Below are positions 1 through 11,284 of a stretch of 64,000 nucleotides of DNA, piece after piece. Position 1 is the first letter of the stretch; every line of letters begins with the position of its first letter. Source of the stretch: Hyaloscypha bicolor E (lineage: Eukaryota; Ascomycota; Leotiomycetes; Helotiales; Hyaloscyphaceae); NCBI RefSeq assembly GCF_002865645.1, contig NW_020194619.1, positions 2,206,442 through 2,270,441 of the forward strand, read 5' to 3'. A model generated the notes under the pieces. The model was not told where the DNA came from and ran no database searches. It worked only from the letters and a program-made list of their open reading frames with translations. A program made the translations under genes and the position numbers.

Positions 1-444
1 CTTAATCCATTTCCCAATCTCCTCCACGCCCACAGGAACAACGACATAAACGCCCTCCAGCCCCGCCTCCTTAACCTTCTCCCTCAGCTTCCCATGACAA
101 CCCACATTCGGCTCAACCCCGTAGATCCTCTCCACCTTACTCTTATCAAAACAAGAAAGCCACTCTCCACTTCCAGGCCCGATATCAAGCACCACACCGT
201 GCGCTTGCGCGATGAGGGGGCCGACGCGGGGCCTGAGGTTGGTGCGGATGTCCGTCCCGACGCGGCTCCAGAAACGTGCGAACCACGCCGACTGAAGACG
301 TCTTGGCGAGAGAAGAGTGCGAAGTTGCAGCGGATGCAGGAGAGATATGATGGTGCCGGGGAGGAAGGACAGGGAGACTAGGAGGAGGTGGAAGGGGCCG
401 ATGAGGCGGCGGAAGATATCGAGGGCTTTGGATGGGGATACCAT
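1..444 (-). CDS. SAM-dependent methyltransferase, METTL7-like (3' end beyond window)
   Basis: The minus-strand frame is open from an ATG at 444 to the left edge, giving 148 residues with no stop, so the C-terminus lies outside the window. After a hydrophobic N-terminal stretch (roughly residues 13-32), which looks like a membrane anchor, comes the class I methyltransferase motif VVLDIGPGSGEWL (about residues 80-92). This is the SAM-binding glycine loop, and GVEPN further on is a typical second-strand acidic motif. The order of membrane anchor then Rossmann loop resembles the METTL7/TMT1 thiol methyltransferase group. The substrate cannot be read from the sequence. Other class I methyltransferases remain possible. 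The gene lies in tandem downstream of the Prp2-like helicase, on the same strand. Confidence 0.75.
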   Translation of the reverse strand, partial: MVSPSKALDIFRRLIGPFHLLLVSLSFLPGTIISLLHPLQLRTLLSPRRLQSAWFARFWSRVGTDIRTNLRPRVGPLIAQAHGVVLDIGPGSGEWLSCFDKSKVERIYGVEPNVGCHGKLREKVKEAGLEGVYVVVPVGVEEIGKWIK

Positions 445-865
445 GGTGCTGGCTGTACCGTTGTGATGAGAGATCGAGACGAGGATGTTGTGGGTGAGTT
501 TCGGACTACCGATATGCGGTTGGGCTGTCTTGGTGAGGTGTGGGAAAATCAAAGTGAGCGAACGAGGAAAATAAAAAGGGAAGAAGAAAGATGTGAGACG
601 TGAGAAATTTATATCTGTGCGGAGTGAATTTGTGCCGCGAGTGCCGCCTAGAATTTGATAGCCGGCCCCCAGAAAACCAATCTGAGGCATGGATAAATTG
701 GCGCTGGAAGAGGAAGGTCCCACCTTGAGTCCAGCCTTACTATTCGTCTAGCTTTGGGCCATCTCGCCACATACCTGTATCACAACTCACTCGCCCCATC
801 AAATCCAAAGTAGCTCATGCATCCAAATCCGTGTTCGATATTTTGGGATCTATCTACACACCCAA
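445..865. other. Intergenic region between methyltransferase and Prp2-like helicase
   Basis: This 421-bp stretch holds the 5' flank of the methyltransferase and the 3' flank of the helicase, both on the minus strand. Short plus-strand frames here are antisense shadows. I see no other gene. Confidence 0.5.
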
Positions 866-3800
866 TTATATCTTGCTCCTATCTTTCGGCATCTTCTTCT
901 CATCCATGTCCTCCAAATCCTTTTTCTTGTGGAAATGTGGAGCAGCCTCATGCAGCCATTCCGCTTTGATTGGCATTACGTTTCTGGCATAGGATTTCGA
1001 AGTCTCGACCAGCTCGTAATAGATGATCATCTTCGGCGGAGCATCACCACTTGCCACCAGCACACTCGAAGGATGTATGTACACCGTGGTATTCGTTTTG
1101 ACCGTCCGATAACTATCGCCCCCTCTCTGTAACCGTGCCGCGTTGGCAAAGAATCCCGCTGTGAGTGCTTTCTGGATCGGCTCGATATTGGATGAGCCAC
1201 AAGTCGACATGGAAACCTCCACGCGATCGCATAGCTTGGCAAGCTGGTCTCTGATATCTCTTGCTCTCTTCATGCTCCTCGCATCGATGAAATTTTCCTT
1301 GCACCAGATAGGACTGAAATCGCTATCAACCCACTGATTCCAGACATTGAGGAGCGTGAGGTGGTCTCCTCCTTCCTTGATAGTGAAGCGTGCTCGAGCA
1401 CTATCTGCGTGGATCTTCTTGTCCTTCGGTCTGAAGAACAGTGCTGATGTTTCCCCGAGAATAGAGATTATGGAAAGCACTTCCTCAACACACTGAAGCT
1501 TGTCGGCCGAAAGTAAGGCCTTCGACAGCATCACATCGATTGGTAACTCGGACATTCTTCGCCCCAGGGCCGTCAATTCTCCCTTGTGGTTCAGAGCTTG
1601 CAGCGCAAAAAGTTGATTCAGTGCTCCAATCAAAGTCTCGGTAGGCGGGGGATCCATAAAGTCGAAATCAAGTAGGTCATTGATACCCAGAGACATCAGC
1701 ATCAGCACCACGCTGTTGAGATTCACTCTCTGGATTTCTGGGGTGGTACTCTCATCCATTTCATTCATGAATGCCCATTTTGTGTACAAACGGAAGCACT
1801 TGCCTGGGCCAACGCGACCAGCACGGCCAGATCTTTGATTTGCCGATGCTCTCGAGCAAGGAACTGCAACGAGTTTCGACATTCCTGTGCTCGGATTATA
1901 GACGTTTTCTTTCACAAATCCGGGGTCGATAACGTAAACAATTCCGTCGATGGTTAAACTGGTTTCGGCGATATTGGTTGCTAGCACAACTTTCCTTGCA
2001 CCCTCTGGAGTCGGTTCGAAGATCTTGCTCTGCAGCTCGGATGGGAGGTTAGCATAAATTGGACAAATAACGAGCTCTGGAACACGGGATCCAAGTTTCC
2101 GTGCAATTTCGGTGATATTTTGTTCTGCCGAGTCGATTTCGTCCTGGCCCGTTAGAAAGACCAAAATGTCGCCTTTCGGCTGTGAAGTGTGGATCTGGAA
2201 GATCGTGGTGATAGCTGCGGCGAGGTAGTTGGCTTCGGGCTGTGGTGTGTAGTGAATGTCCACTGTGAAAGGATTAGTATGCTTATTTTCTGAAATGGAA
2301 CGGAAAACTTGCCTGGATAGCGGCGGCCAGGAATATTGAAAATGTTAGCACCGTCAAAGTAGTCCGAGAAGCCCTTTGCATTCATTGTTGCAGACGATAT
2401 TAACACTTTGAGCTCTGGACGTTCTCGGGCCAAATCTTTGAGAAGAGCTAAGAGGATATCGGTGTTGACTCCTCGCTCGTGAGCCTCGTCGATGATAATG
2501 GCAGAGTAGCCCCCGAGGTCCGGCTCCGTCATGAACTCTCGTAACAGCATACCATCGGTCATGTACTTGAGCACTGTTTTATCGGAGGTATTGTCCTCGA
2601 ATCGGATGGCGTATCCGACCTCATTCCCAAGCTTCACTCCCATCTCATCCGCAACACGAGCAGCCACAGACATAGCAGCAACTCGACGGGGTTGAGTACA
2701 GCCAACTTTGAGCCCGCCCTTGGTATAGCCCGCTTCGTGGAGGTACTGTGGAAGCTGTGTCGTCTTCCCCGAACCAGTTTCTCCGACAATAACCAGAATC
2801 TGATACTCCTCGAGAGCTGCAAGTAATTCATCCCGATATGCGTATATTGGCAAACTCTTCCGCGTCTCATCCATGGACAGAGCTCTCTTCTCGGCAGCGT
2901 CGAGCTGGGCTGCCAAGAATCTTTCTTCCTTGCTCATCCCTTTTCCTTCTCCAGGTAACCTCGAGTCCATAACCCATTTTATCCCTTGTTCTTCATCTAA
3001 GACGTAATCATATTCGCCTTGGTCAGTCCTTTCAGTACTTTGAATCTGAGCCTTGGCCTTCGAGGCCTGTTCCCTCTCCCATTCCTCGTGCTCGGTTACA
3101 AACTTCTCCTGTCCATACTCGTCCTTTTCAACATATCGCTTGTACATGGCATCTTCCTTTTTCTTTCTGTCGATTTTCCCCTTTTCCGTAATGTAATCTT
3201 CGGGCATCGCATAGCCATCTAGATGATCATCGATCCGCAACCTCTCTTCCGCAATTCGTAGAACCTCCCGATTCTTCGCGAATTCCGCCTTCTCCTTCTC
3301 GGAAAGTCGTGCACCACTTCGCAGTTCTTCAGTCTCTTCTGCCACTTGCTTCCGCAACAACGCTAACCGTTCCGCCTCTCTCTTCTTGAGATACTCTTGG
3401 CGGGATCGTTCTCGAAGGTCGGGCAGAGCGGCGCTCCTTGCGGCAGCATCTTCTGCCAGGGCTCTTCGTTGGGCCAAAATGTTCCCCTCTTTTGTTGACG
3501 AACGGTCCTCGACGATTTTCTTGGTCTTGTCGGCGTCCTTGTCACGTAACCGTTTGGCGAAAGCTTCCTTCTCAGCCTGGTCCTTCCTCCTCTCCCGCTC
3601 TTCGTCATCAATATCGTCATCATCGCTGTGTGAAGTCTTTACCCTCTTCGGCGCCGATTCCTGGAACTCAGGCTCCTCCTCAGAAACATATTCCTCATCT
3701 CCCCACCGGTCCTCGAAGTCTGCTTCGTTTGCATCTCGTCTGCGAATGGTTTTGGATCTGTGTTCTGATTCGCGGTGTGGAGAACGGTCACGACTTCTGT

Positions 3801-3933
3801 CTCGGTGCTTCTCTCGTCGTGATGAAGAAGATTTCTCGCCGTGACGTCGCTTTTCCTTCTTCTTTTCTACGACTTTGGCGGGGCCGACCTCATCTTCTTC
3901 CATAGGAAGAAGCGCGTACTTTTTGCCAGACAT
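866..3933 (-). CDS. DEAH-box pre-mRNA-splicing ATP-dependent RNA helicase, Prp2/Cdc28/DHX16 type
   Basis: There are two exons, 3933-2313 and 2262-866, giving 1005 residues. Prp2-family helicases remodel the catalytic spliceosome just before the first step of splicing. The charged, RS-like N-terminus (about 1-330) is followed by motif [10 protein letters not shown] near residue 381, motif II DEAH near 484, SAT in motif III, and after the intron TGQDEID and motif [10 protein letters not shown] near 684. The HA2/ratchet and OB-fold regions complete the C-terminus. Continuity IPGRRYP-VDIHYTP across the intron fixes the splice. The intron (2263-2312, 50 bp) starts with GC (GCAAGT) and ends CAG, so it is a GC-AG intron with a good branch site. 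The start aligns with a point roughly 100 residues into human DHX16 from memory, so the N-terminus may be short or an upstream coding exon may be missed. Confidence 0.93.
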
Positions 3934-4655
3934 CTTTGAGATTTCGTGACTCGAAAAAGGAACGTGGAGGTAAGGCTATCAATGATTAGCAGAGCTTTGG
4001 GATGGTAGGTGTTTGGGGACATACTTGGTGGGAGAAGAGAGCAGTGATGTGGGCAAGAGTATTTGTAGATTTTTTTCGTGGTTCATTGCCTTCAGTGAGC
4101 CTTGCGGCTAATCGTCTGCAGCCGCACGTCGGCTGCCGTATTTTTCCAGCCCACCTGCGGCTTGGCCGACCAAAAAGCGGCACTCGTTTTCATTGCCACA
4201 AAGTCAAGTTGGACATTTCAAATACTTGCAATCCTCCTAATGGCCAGAGCCATCTCATATTTATATCTTATTCCCTTCCTAATTCCTACAAGTGCTAGGT
4301 TTTCAAAATCCGCGCACTCAAAATCCCAGATAATCAACCAATTGGATTTAGGACATTGGGTCCTGGTGCTGCCGCTTTTATCTACCACAAGGCTGTCGAG
4401 CCCCTGGCAGCTCGCTACCAATTTCGCCGATGAGTTGAGACCAGCGTGGCAGTATCTTGTTCCGCCCTTGAAATAAATCTGGCCCTCCTTCATACCTCAT
4501 TCCTCCCCTTTGACAAGAGGTTTCCCTCCATCGACAGATCCAATTCTCTTCCCAGTCTCTCATTCATTCCTTCACATGCTTGTCTTCATTTGAACAATTG
4601 CGTTTCTGGGCTTCAGTATTCTCCCAGGCGGGCGCATTGCCGGCGCAGGACAGAC
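3934..4655. promoter_or_regulatory. Divergent promoter between helicase and ER DnaJ genes
   Basis: 722 bp separate the two start codons, which point away from each other. The stretch 4100-4170 contains several copies of CTGCGGCT/AGCCGCA-like words in both orientations, which could be a binding-site cluster. I cannot name the factor. Open frames in this interval are short and unconserved in appearance. Confidence 0.45.
3976..4024 (-). other. Probable 5' UTR intron of the Prp2-like gene
   Basis: On the minus strand a 49-bp segment begins GTATGT, holds a GCTAATC branch-like word and ends GATAG, 42 bp upstream of the helicase ATG. An upstream ATG in the preceding leader would run out of frame with the helicase after splicing, so this is best read as a non-coding leader intron. 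It is a prediction from motifs only. Confidence 0.5.
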
Positions 4656-6011
4656 ATGTGGCTACCCTCAGCATTTCTGGTACTACTGTGCCTCTTACAG
4701 CTTGCAATTTGTGCAGAAGATTTCTACAAAGTAAGCATTCCTCCCAAACCCCCCACTAAACTCAATGCTAACCCACTCTTGCCCAGCTTCTAGGAATCGA
4801 CAAGCATGCTTCAGAGAAAGACATCAAAAGAGCCTACCGAACCCTGAGCAAAAAATACCACCCCGATAAGAACCCGTATGGCTCCAATGTCTCCAAATCA
4901 AAGCTCGAACTAACAGACCAGCAGTGGGGATGCCACCGCCAAGCAAAAATTCGTCGAGGTAGCAGAAGCGTATGAAGCCCTCTCTGACCCCGAATCCCGC
5001 AAGATCTACGACCAATACGGACACGAGGGCCTCAAGCAGCGACAACAAGGCGGCGGCGGCCACCACCACGACCCCTTCGACCTGTTCTCGCGGTTCTTCG
5101 GCGGCGGAGGACATTTCGGGCATGGAGGAGGCCAGAGACGAGGCCCGGACATGGAAGTTCGAGTCGGTGTTCCGTTGAAGGATTTCTACAATGGACATAC
5201 CACCGAATTCCAATTGGAGAAACAGATGATTTGTGAGGAGTGCGAGGGCAGTGGAAGTGAAGATGGACAGGTGGATACCTGTCATGCTTGTAATGGGCAT
5301 GGTGTGCAGATCAAGAAGCACCAGCTTGCGCCGGGTATTTTCCAGCAGGTGCAGGTTACGTGCGATGCGTGTGGCGGGCAGGGGAAGACGATCAAGCATA
5401 AATGCCCTGTGTGCAGTGGCTCACGGGTTGTGCGGAAAGTCAATACGTTCCAATTGAACGTAGAGAAGGGAGCGCCGAAGGGGATGCGGATTAAGTATGA
5501 GAATGATGCGGACGAGAGCCCCGATTATGTCGCGGGCGATCTGCATGTTACTCTTATGGAAAAGGAGGCGAATCTCGATGAGGATAACGAGTTGAGGGTT
5601 GATGGGACATTCTTCAGGCGGAAGGGGGATGACTTGTACTGGAAGGAAGTCCTGTCTCTCAGAGAGGCGTGGCTTGGATCCTGGACTCGAAACCTCACAC
5701 ATCTCGATGGACACATCGTTTCTCTCTCCCGAACTCGCGGACAAGTAATCCAGCCAGGACAAGTAGAGAGGGTGGCCGGAGAAGGAATGCCGAAATGGCA
5801 TGAGGACGGGGATAGCGTGTACCATAAAACGGAGTTCGGGGATCTATTGGTGGAATATACGGTTGTTTTGCCAGATCAGATGGAGAAGGGCATGGAGAAG
5901 GATTTCTGGGCAACATGGGAGAAGTGGAAGAAGAAGAATGGGGTTGATTTAAGGAAGGATAGTGGCAGGCCTGAAGGCCCTGTGGGAAATGACGTGAAGG
6001 ATGAGCTATAG
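4656..6011 (+). CDS. ER-lumenal DnaJ co-chaperone, Scj1/ERdj3 type, with C-terminal KDEL
   Basis: There are three exons: 4656-4730, 4787-4875, and 4922 or 4925 to 6011, giving 417 or 416 residues. The protein would stimulate the ATPase of the lumenal Hsp70 (Kar2/BiP) during folding and ER-associated degradation. The first 19-20 residues are a clear signal peptide (hydrophobic [11 protein letters not shown]). The J domain with HPD follows directly, then a Gly/His-rich linker. Next come four CxxCxGxG-type zinc repeats ([32 protein letters not shown]) and the peptide-binding C-terminal domain. The last four residues are KDEL, an ER retrieval signal. Length fits the family. The second intron has a tandem CAGCAG acceptor. 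Using the second AG gives NPGD, which I consider the commoner family form. Divergent from the Prp2-like gene. Confidence 0.95.
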
Positions 6012-6741
6012 AGTGTAGGATTATGTAGGGCAGTAGGCGGGCATCCCTACTAAATTCTAGAAGTTCTTTTGCACTTTCCAAAACTCCCTCTACTTTGACA
6101 TGTTTTTGCTGCTCCTTGACGTTGTCGTCTATACCTCGTACCGGCCAATGATAGCTTGGTCTTGTCTCTAGTTCAGGCTTAGGGATTTCGTTGCACATCT
6201 ACATATCCTCAGTGCCCAATTACAGCTCAGTCTTCTGTTTTCGTTGCACATCTACGTTATCGGCTCAACCCCTGCACACCCTTAGCTCCCCGGGAATCAC
6301 TAATGTATGCGAGAGAAACGGGTCGAGCTGTGAACGCACCCAGGCACGAACGCACACACGCAACTGCATGAAAGTTGCAGCTTAGCACGAAAGTACATTG
6401 ATCTTTTCTCTTTCTTCAATTTGTTCATTGTCCTATCATCCTAGCACCAGATGCCTATCTTATTCCCAGATATCAAATCGCAAAGAATGCAGAATTCGCA
6501 ATTTGGTATCATCGCTCGCTCGTATCGCAGAGAAACCTATCACCGAATCCCAAATAAACCCTCGACGGTCATATCTTACAATCTGCATTGCTCAATCCGA
6601 ATGCCCAATAGCAGATCCGTTGCCCAATGATCTAGAAGCCAAGCCAAGTCCAAAACATATGAAAATTTCCTCAATCTTTCGTAGCTTTGGATTCTCAAGA
6701 TAGAAGAGGGGAGAGCGTTTTGTGGGAGCGAGAGAGGCAAT
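6012..6741. other. Convergent intergenic region with a short direct repeat
   Basis: 730 bp lie between the DnaJ stop and the stop of the MARVEL gene on the other strand. The 17-mer TTTCGTTGCACATCTAC occurs twice, at 6186-6202 and 6239-6255. No gene is supported here. Confidence 0.4.
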
Positions 6742-7350
6742 CTAGTAGCGACGGCTATACCAGCGACGTCTGCGGGTGGAGGTCTTGTCGACGTGTGTTG
6801 TCCGAGCATGGCGGTGCATGACATAAATGCCCTACAACTTCGTCAGCGGGTGCTTTCGGAGGCAGATAGGAGGGGGAGATTGGGGGACTTACGAGAAGAG
6901 CAGAAACGAGGAAGAAGATGGAAGCCAAGAACAGGAATGCAAGGTCAGCTCTGAACTTGTCGCAGGTGTTGCCTCCAGTGATTCCATTCCAGTTCCAGAT
7001 AGAGCCGCAGTTGTTGTCATACTGATTCTACATTAGTTATCTTGATTTTGGATGTGGCATGGAGAGAAGGAGCATACGTGAGCAAGTAGAGCAAAGGCGA
7101 TCATGGTTCCCGCGAAGAGGAGGAAGTCCATGGGCCAGTGGATGAAGCTAGCCATGAATGGCAGGAGGAAGAGAAGAGAGTAGAGAATGCCGATGGCGGC
7201 AATGACTTCGGTATAGATGAAGCGCTTCTCGTCCCATGCTCGGGCTCCTTTGTGCTGGTGCAGGTATTGACCTGTCAAGCCAGCGACTACGGCGGTGAAG
7301 GCAAGCTCTCCAATGCGGAGGCAGAGCGAGAAGATGTCGATGAGAAGCAT
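6742..7350 (-). CDS. MARVEL-domain tetraspanning membrane protein
   Basis: There are three exons, 7350-7078, 7027-6893 and 6831-6742, giving 165 residues. Introns are 50 and 61 bp with GTATGC and GTAAGT donors and TAG acceptors. Four hydrophobic helices can be seen: near the N-terminus, at about 47-65, about 70-90 and about 115-138. Between the third and fourth is a loop with NNCGSIWNWNGITGGNTC, whose two cysteines probably pair. The C-terminal tail is short, basic and arginine-rich. This layout is that of fungal MARVEL proteins, the group that includes eisosome-associated Nce102. Members shape or mark plasma-membrane domains. The specific role of this copy is not evident. Confidence 0.8.
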
Positions 7351-9435
7351 TATGGTGGTGTTGCACTTGCGGTGTCGGTTGATTGATGTGGTTGGGTGAG
7401 TTATCGGTTGTCTGGTGGTTGAGGAAAGGAAGGCTGCTAAGGAGAGGAAAGGACTACTTTATCTGATTTCCGAGGCAATACGTCACACGTTGTTTTGCGA
7501 GTAAAAAAAGCCAAGGTGAATTGGAAGAGACAGGAGACTTATGAAGACGCCGACGGGTCACCCCACATCGCTGTGCTGCTGCCAACCGTGACGCATCCAA
7601 TCCTGCAAACAGGAGATGACAACCCCCAAGACTTTTCTTGTGCGACTCCAAGGCTAAAGCGACTGGCTTTGCACCCGCAACACCTTGTCCTCCAACGTGG
7701 AAAACTATCATCCCATCAGTGAAGTCATGGTGACCGGGGTGTGTGGGAGGAGCCTCTTTTTCCTTGAATTTGTGGCGTCGGAGGACCAACTGTGGCTGCA
7801 GAATAGATGAAACATATAATCCATGTACGCGTTAACGTATTAGAGAGAGCCAGCAAACAGGGTTCATCGTCATCAAAATCCAGGGCGTGAAGCAAGCAGC
7901 GGACAGCGAAGAAGCAGCAATGATCTGACAGCCCACCTCAATCATGTGTATAAACTGCTTGAAGTATGGCAGATCATTGGGTTATCACGGCCCTGAGTTC
8001 CATGCAACCGGTGAGGGGAAGAACAGCAGGTGACAATTCGTACCCAATAGCTGGTGAAGGGTACGAGCTTGGCGGTCAACCTCAACCAGGTTTGGGAATC
8101 GAAATTCGGAGAGGATCTCCTGTATCGGTCAGCCTGCTGTTCAAAAATGACGACAATAGGCCAGCCTGGATGTGTGCCTTGCTGCTCAATCTCGGCAGTT
8201 CAGTGGAATGGGAAGATGCAAGCAGGGAAGGATGAAGAAAGTTGGCATGTCGTTCAGGGCAAGCGAGTCTGCCAACTTTTAGTGGTGGCTGGTGTGGCTT
8301 GACGCGTGGCTGGTGTTTCTTCGTCGGAGATCTTTCTCGATTTCTCCGCAATTGCAGGGTCTAGATCGGATCCCCATGAATATATCAAGATGCTGTATAG
8401 ATTGGGATTTAATTGAATGTGGGAAGGGATCGTAATTGATAGGTGGGACTTTAAAGCAACATTGTGGGGTAGTTTGAAAAGCTGGACAATTACTCTTGCT
8501 GCTGCAGAGCAATTCGAAAATCTCAACAAAGCAACAACTTAAATTTCAAGGACTTTTCTCCCTGTATGCAAGCCCTCCCTTCCCCAAATCTCCTTTCTCA
8601 GATATTCTCCCCTCACCCCCTAGCACCATTTTCTCCAGCAAACACCCAAGCTGTCCTGTCGTATGTGACACCGCAGCCCAGTAACAAACCCAAGCGCAGT
8701 GAACCCAGCTTCGGCGTCTCAAGGACCCATGAAATCTACCTCGACGAGCTCCCCTTTCCCCCAAATCTAAATTCCCGACCTCTCCTCACGGGACGAAAGC
8801 ACCCAGAACAACCAAACCATCTCCAGTCATTCCCAAGCCACCCTTCAATGTCGTAGAAGCATTATGGCAAGGCGACTCACCCGGTCTCGGTGGGTCACCA
8901 CAGATAGCGCTTGTCGAAATTGAATTCGGAGAAGGTGTCTAGCGAGAGGAGGTCGGGTTAGTGGGAGGAAGTTGGGTGTTTGACGCAGCGGTGGGGTTGG
9001 GTTCAGGCAGAGCGGTGACGGAGGGGGAGGCGAGAAAATAGAAAACGACGAAGAGGATGAAGGGGGCTTGCATTTAAATAGTTTGGGGGTGAAGTTGATG
9101 GAGATTGGTCGATAGTTGGATTATGGATGTTGCTGTGAGAAGCAGAGTTAGACGAGAGAGATGTCCAATTTGTAGAGACAGTTGGAAAGCGAGAGTGCAT
9201 AACGAAAGGCGGGAAGTGATACCAGTGATCCGTGCCTCGTTCCGTCCCCAGAAGTGAACTTAGGCAATGCTAACAAAAGACTCAAATCAACTCCAATTCT
9301 TCTCTCGTTGATATGCTTCCGACCTCTTGTCTACGAAGTAGATTACTTTCGAAAACGACTATTACTTAAGTAGATTTCTTCTTCGAGGAGATTCAATCCC
9401 AACGCAAGTGTACGGGGCTACAAAGCAGATTAGTA
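7351..9435. other. Gene-poor intergenic region
   Basis: About 2.1 kb separates the MARVEL promoter from the transposon. Several frames of 60-110 codons exist on both strands, for example 8566-8856 plus and 7454-7789 minus, but they overlap each other, lack recognisable domains and have no convincing splice partners. I support no gene here. Confidence 0.4.
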
Positions 9436-9463
9436 AGAGCATACGCCATTGCTCGTCGTACAC
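9436..9463. repeat. Left terminal inverted repeat of the Tc1/mariner element
   Basis: 28 bp, identical in reverse complement to 10770-10797, and preceded by the TA target duplication. Confidence 0.93.
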
Positions 9464-9569
9464 GTGATTTACCCCACCTACCCCACCAAAATCGCGATTT
9501 TTTAGCCCACACTTCTGGTGCTTCACCACAATTTTTAATTTTAATTAAAGAACTATATTTATTAAGGCT

Positions 9570-10673
9570 TTAGTGTATAGTAGCCATTCCCTTACTAGCA
9601 ATTACGTCTTCTAGCTTACAAGTGAGCCTCTCTGTCAAATATCGCCAATCCGTTGGATCAACTTCGCTCCATAGCTCTTGTAAAACCTCCTTTATATCCT
9701 CAATTGAAGTAGGAATAGTTTCCAACTTTGTAATCTCATTTTTCATCCATCGCCATACCTTCTCAATTGGATTCAAATCGGGAGAAGAGGGAGGCCAATT
9801 AAACCCACGCAATCCACGCAACTTGCGGGGTAGCTTTGCCGCACCCTTGTGGATTTTTGCCCCGTCTTCCATAAACAAGAACTCCTCCTTTTGCTTCGCT
9901 GTTAAGGAGTCAAGCCAAGGAAAAACAACAGGATTCAGGACTTGGTTCAAGTAAGCTTGACTGCAAATTCCCTTCCTTCCTTCCTCCTTTACCAAGAAAA
10001 TAAGCGGGGATTTCCAATCCTAGCCAATCGCTCCCCAAACCATTACGCTCACTCTTCCACTCCTGTATATAGATTGTATACAATCTGGGTGATTCTTCTC
10101 ATCCGGCCGACGTGTGACCCAAATTCTCCCTCTCTTTCCAGTCTCAAATGTAGCCTCATCGCTCCATATAACCTTTTTCCAATCTGCTATACCCTACCAC
10201 CGGTATTTTATCGCAAATGCGAGTCGTCTCGCAGCTTGTTGCTTGGAAATAAAGGGACGACGGCAAGCGACATAACGACGATATCCATGCTCCTTCATAA
10301 TCCGGCGAATCGTAGTAATCGAGGCTTCTAATTTGAGCTCGTGCTTAATTCGTCCCCAAGACTTGGTGCGATTGGTCCAAGACTGGGAAACGAATCGGAA
10401 AATACGCTTTACATCGGCTTGTTTAAGAGCGGGGCGCTTGGTGGCAAGGCCTTTTCGCGTCGTACGAGAGGTTGGACCCTTGATAATATGCTGAATTGTG
10501 GACCTGGTAAGGCCTGTGGCCTTCCTGATTTGGCCATAGCTCTTCCCTTGCCGGCGGAGCGAGCGAACGGTAGCACGAACAGGAGTTCTCCAGTTCTCAT
10601 TGGGTTGGTGGTCCTTAAGAACAGACGGAGAGAGGATATTTGAGATTTCTGAGTCTGAGTCTGAGTCTTCCAT
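9570..10673 (-). pseudogene. Tc1/mariner transposase with two in-frame stop codons
   Basis: From an ATG at 10673 the same frame runs to a stop at 9570, 367 codons long, but is interrupted by TAG at 10194-10196 and again at 10020-10022. The N-terminal part has a helix-turn-helix (GQIRKATGLTRSTIQ). The catalytic part shows WSDEATF (first Asp), MEDGAKIH (second Asp) and SPDLNPIEKVWRWM (final Glu, about 33 residues after the second Asp), i.e. the DDE triad. The second stop sits where a Trp codon would fit (GAIG-stop-DW). TGG to TAG is a change that repeat-induced point mutation or simple decay can produce. No frameshift is needed to link the parts, so inactivation looks recent. Confidence 0.9.
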
Positions 10674-10769
10674 TGCTTGTACAATAATTAAAGAAGAAAA
10701 ATGGTAGTTTGTGGGAAAAGAAGCGGTGAAGTGTGGGTTTTGGTGAGGGGTAGTCACGTATTCGCTTAG

Positions 10770-10797
10770 GTGTACGACGAGCAATGGCGTATGCTCT
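10770..10797. repeat. Right terminal inverted repeat of the Tc1/mariner element
   Basis: 28 bp, reverse complement of 9436-9463, and followed by TA at 10798-10799. Confidence 0.93.
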
Positions 10798-11284
10798 TAC
10801 AAAACATTTGGCTGATAGAAGCGTGAAGGCATCAGAGAGTTCAACTTCTGCGCTTCATTAAGCGCAAAAGGTCACAGAGGAGATTAACGATCATTCATGA
10901 GACCAGTACCCAGATGCCAGATTTCTGACAGATGCATAGGCCCGAATATTGGGACTTTAAACCGCGAGTTGAATTTCCCAAACTTTTGTGGGCAATGCGC
11001 TATGTCAGTCTTGGCTGGGGAAAGGAGACTTCACGGGTGAGAAGTACAAGACAACATAATGGAGCTGTCAAGCCTTCGGTCGGTTTGGAAGTGGATAGCC
11101 CTTCAAACTCACTTGAGTTGTTTCCTGAAGAAATGTGTATCTGACGTTAAAACTGAAGTAAGGGACTAGTCACGTGGTCAGTGAATTGGCTCACCAATCA
11201 CACTTCTTCATTTCAAATGCATCATCATCACGACAACCTCTCTGCAACCTCGAACAGCAGCCATTGCGCCTCTCGACCGCGACA
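10798..11284. other. Promoter-side intergenic region of the complex I subunit gene
   Basis: 487 bp between the transposon end and the ATG of the 24 kDa subunit gene. It holds only short unconserved frames. The transposon therefore sits about 0.5 kb upstream of a respiratory gene. Confidence 0.4.

Larger units (their letters stand above)
9436..10797 (-). mobile_element. Complete Tc1/mariner-type DNA transposon with disabled transposase
   Basis: The element is 1362 bp. Its ends are perfect 28-bp inverted repeats beginning AGAGCATACGCC, and it is flanked by TA on both sides (9434-9435 and 10798-10799), the target duplication typical of Tc1/mariner. Inside the perfect repeats, weaker subterminal similarity (ACGTGA followed by C-rich words) extends the symmetry. 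One transposase frame fills most of the element on the minus strand. Both ends are intact while the gene is broken, so the copy could only move if a transposase were supplied from elsewhere. Confidence 0.93.

Noticed and set aside
3386..3905. Two plus-strand frames of about 150 codons over the helicase N-terminus
   Set aside because: They are Ser/Arg-rich shadows of the charged helicase N-terminus on the other strand.
8566..8856. A 96-codon Pro/Ser-rich plus-strand frame
   Set aside because: No domain, no splice partner, and overlapping frames of equal length on the other strand.
9570..9995. The C-terminal transposase piece as an independent gene
   Set aside because: It is in the same frame as the N-terminal piece, separated only by stop codons within one transposon.
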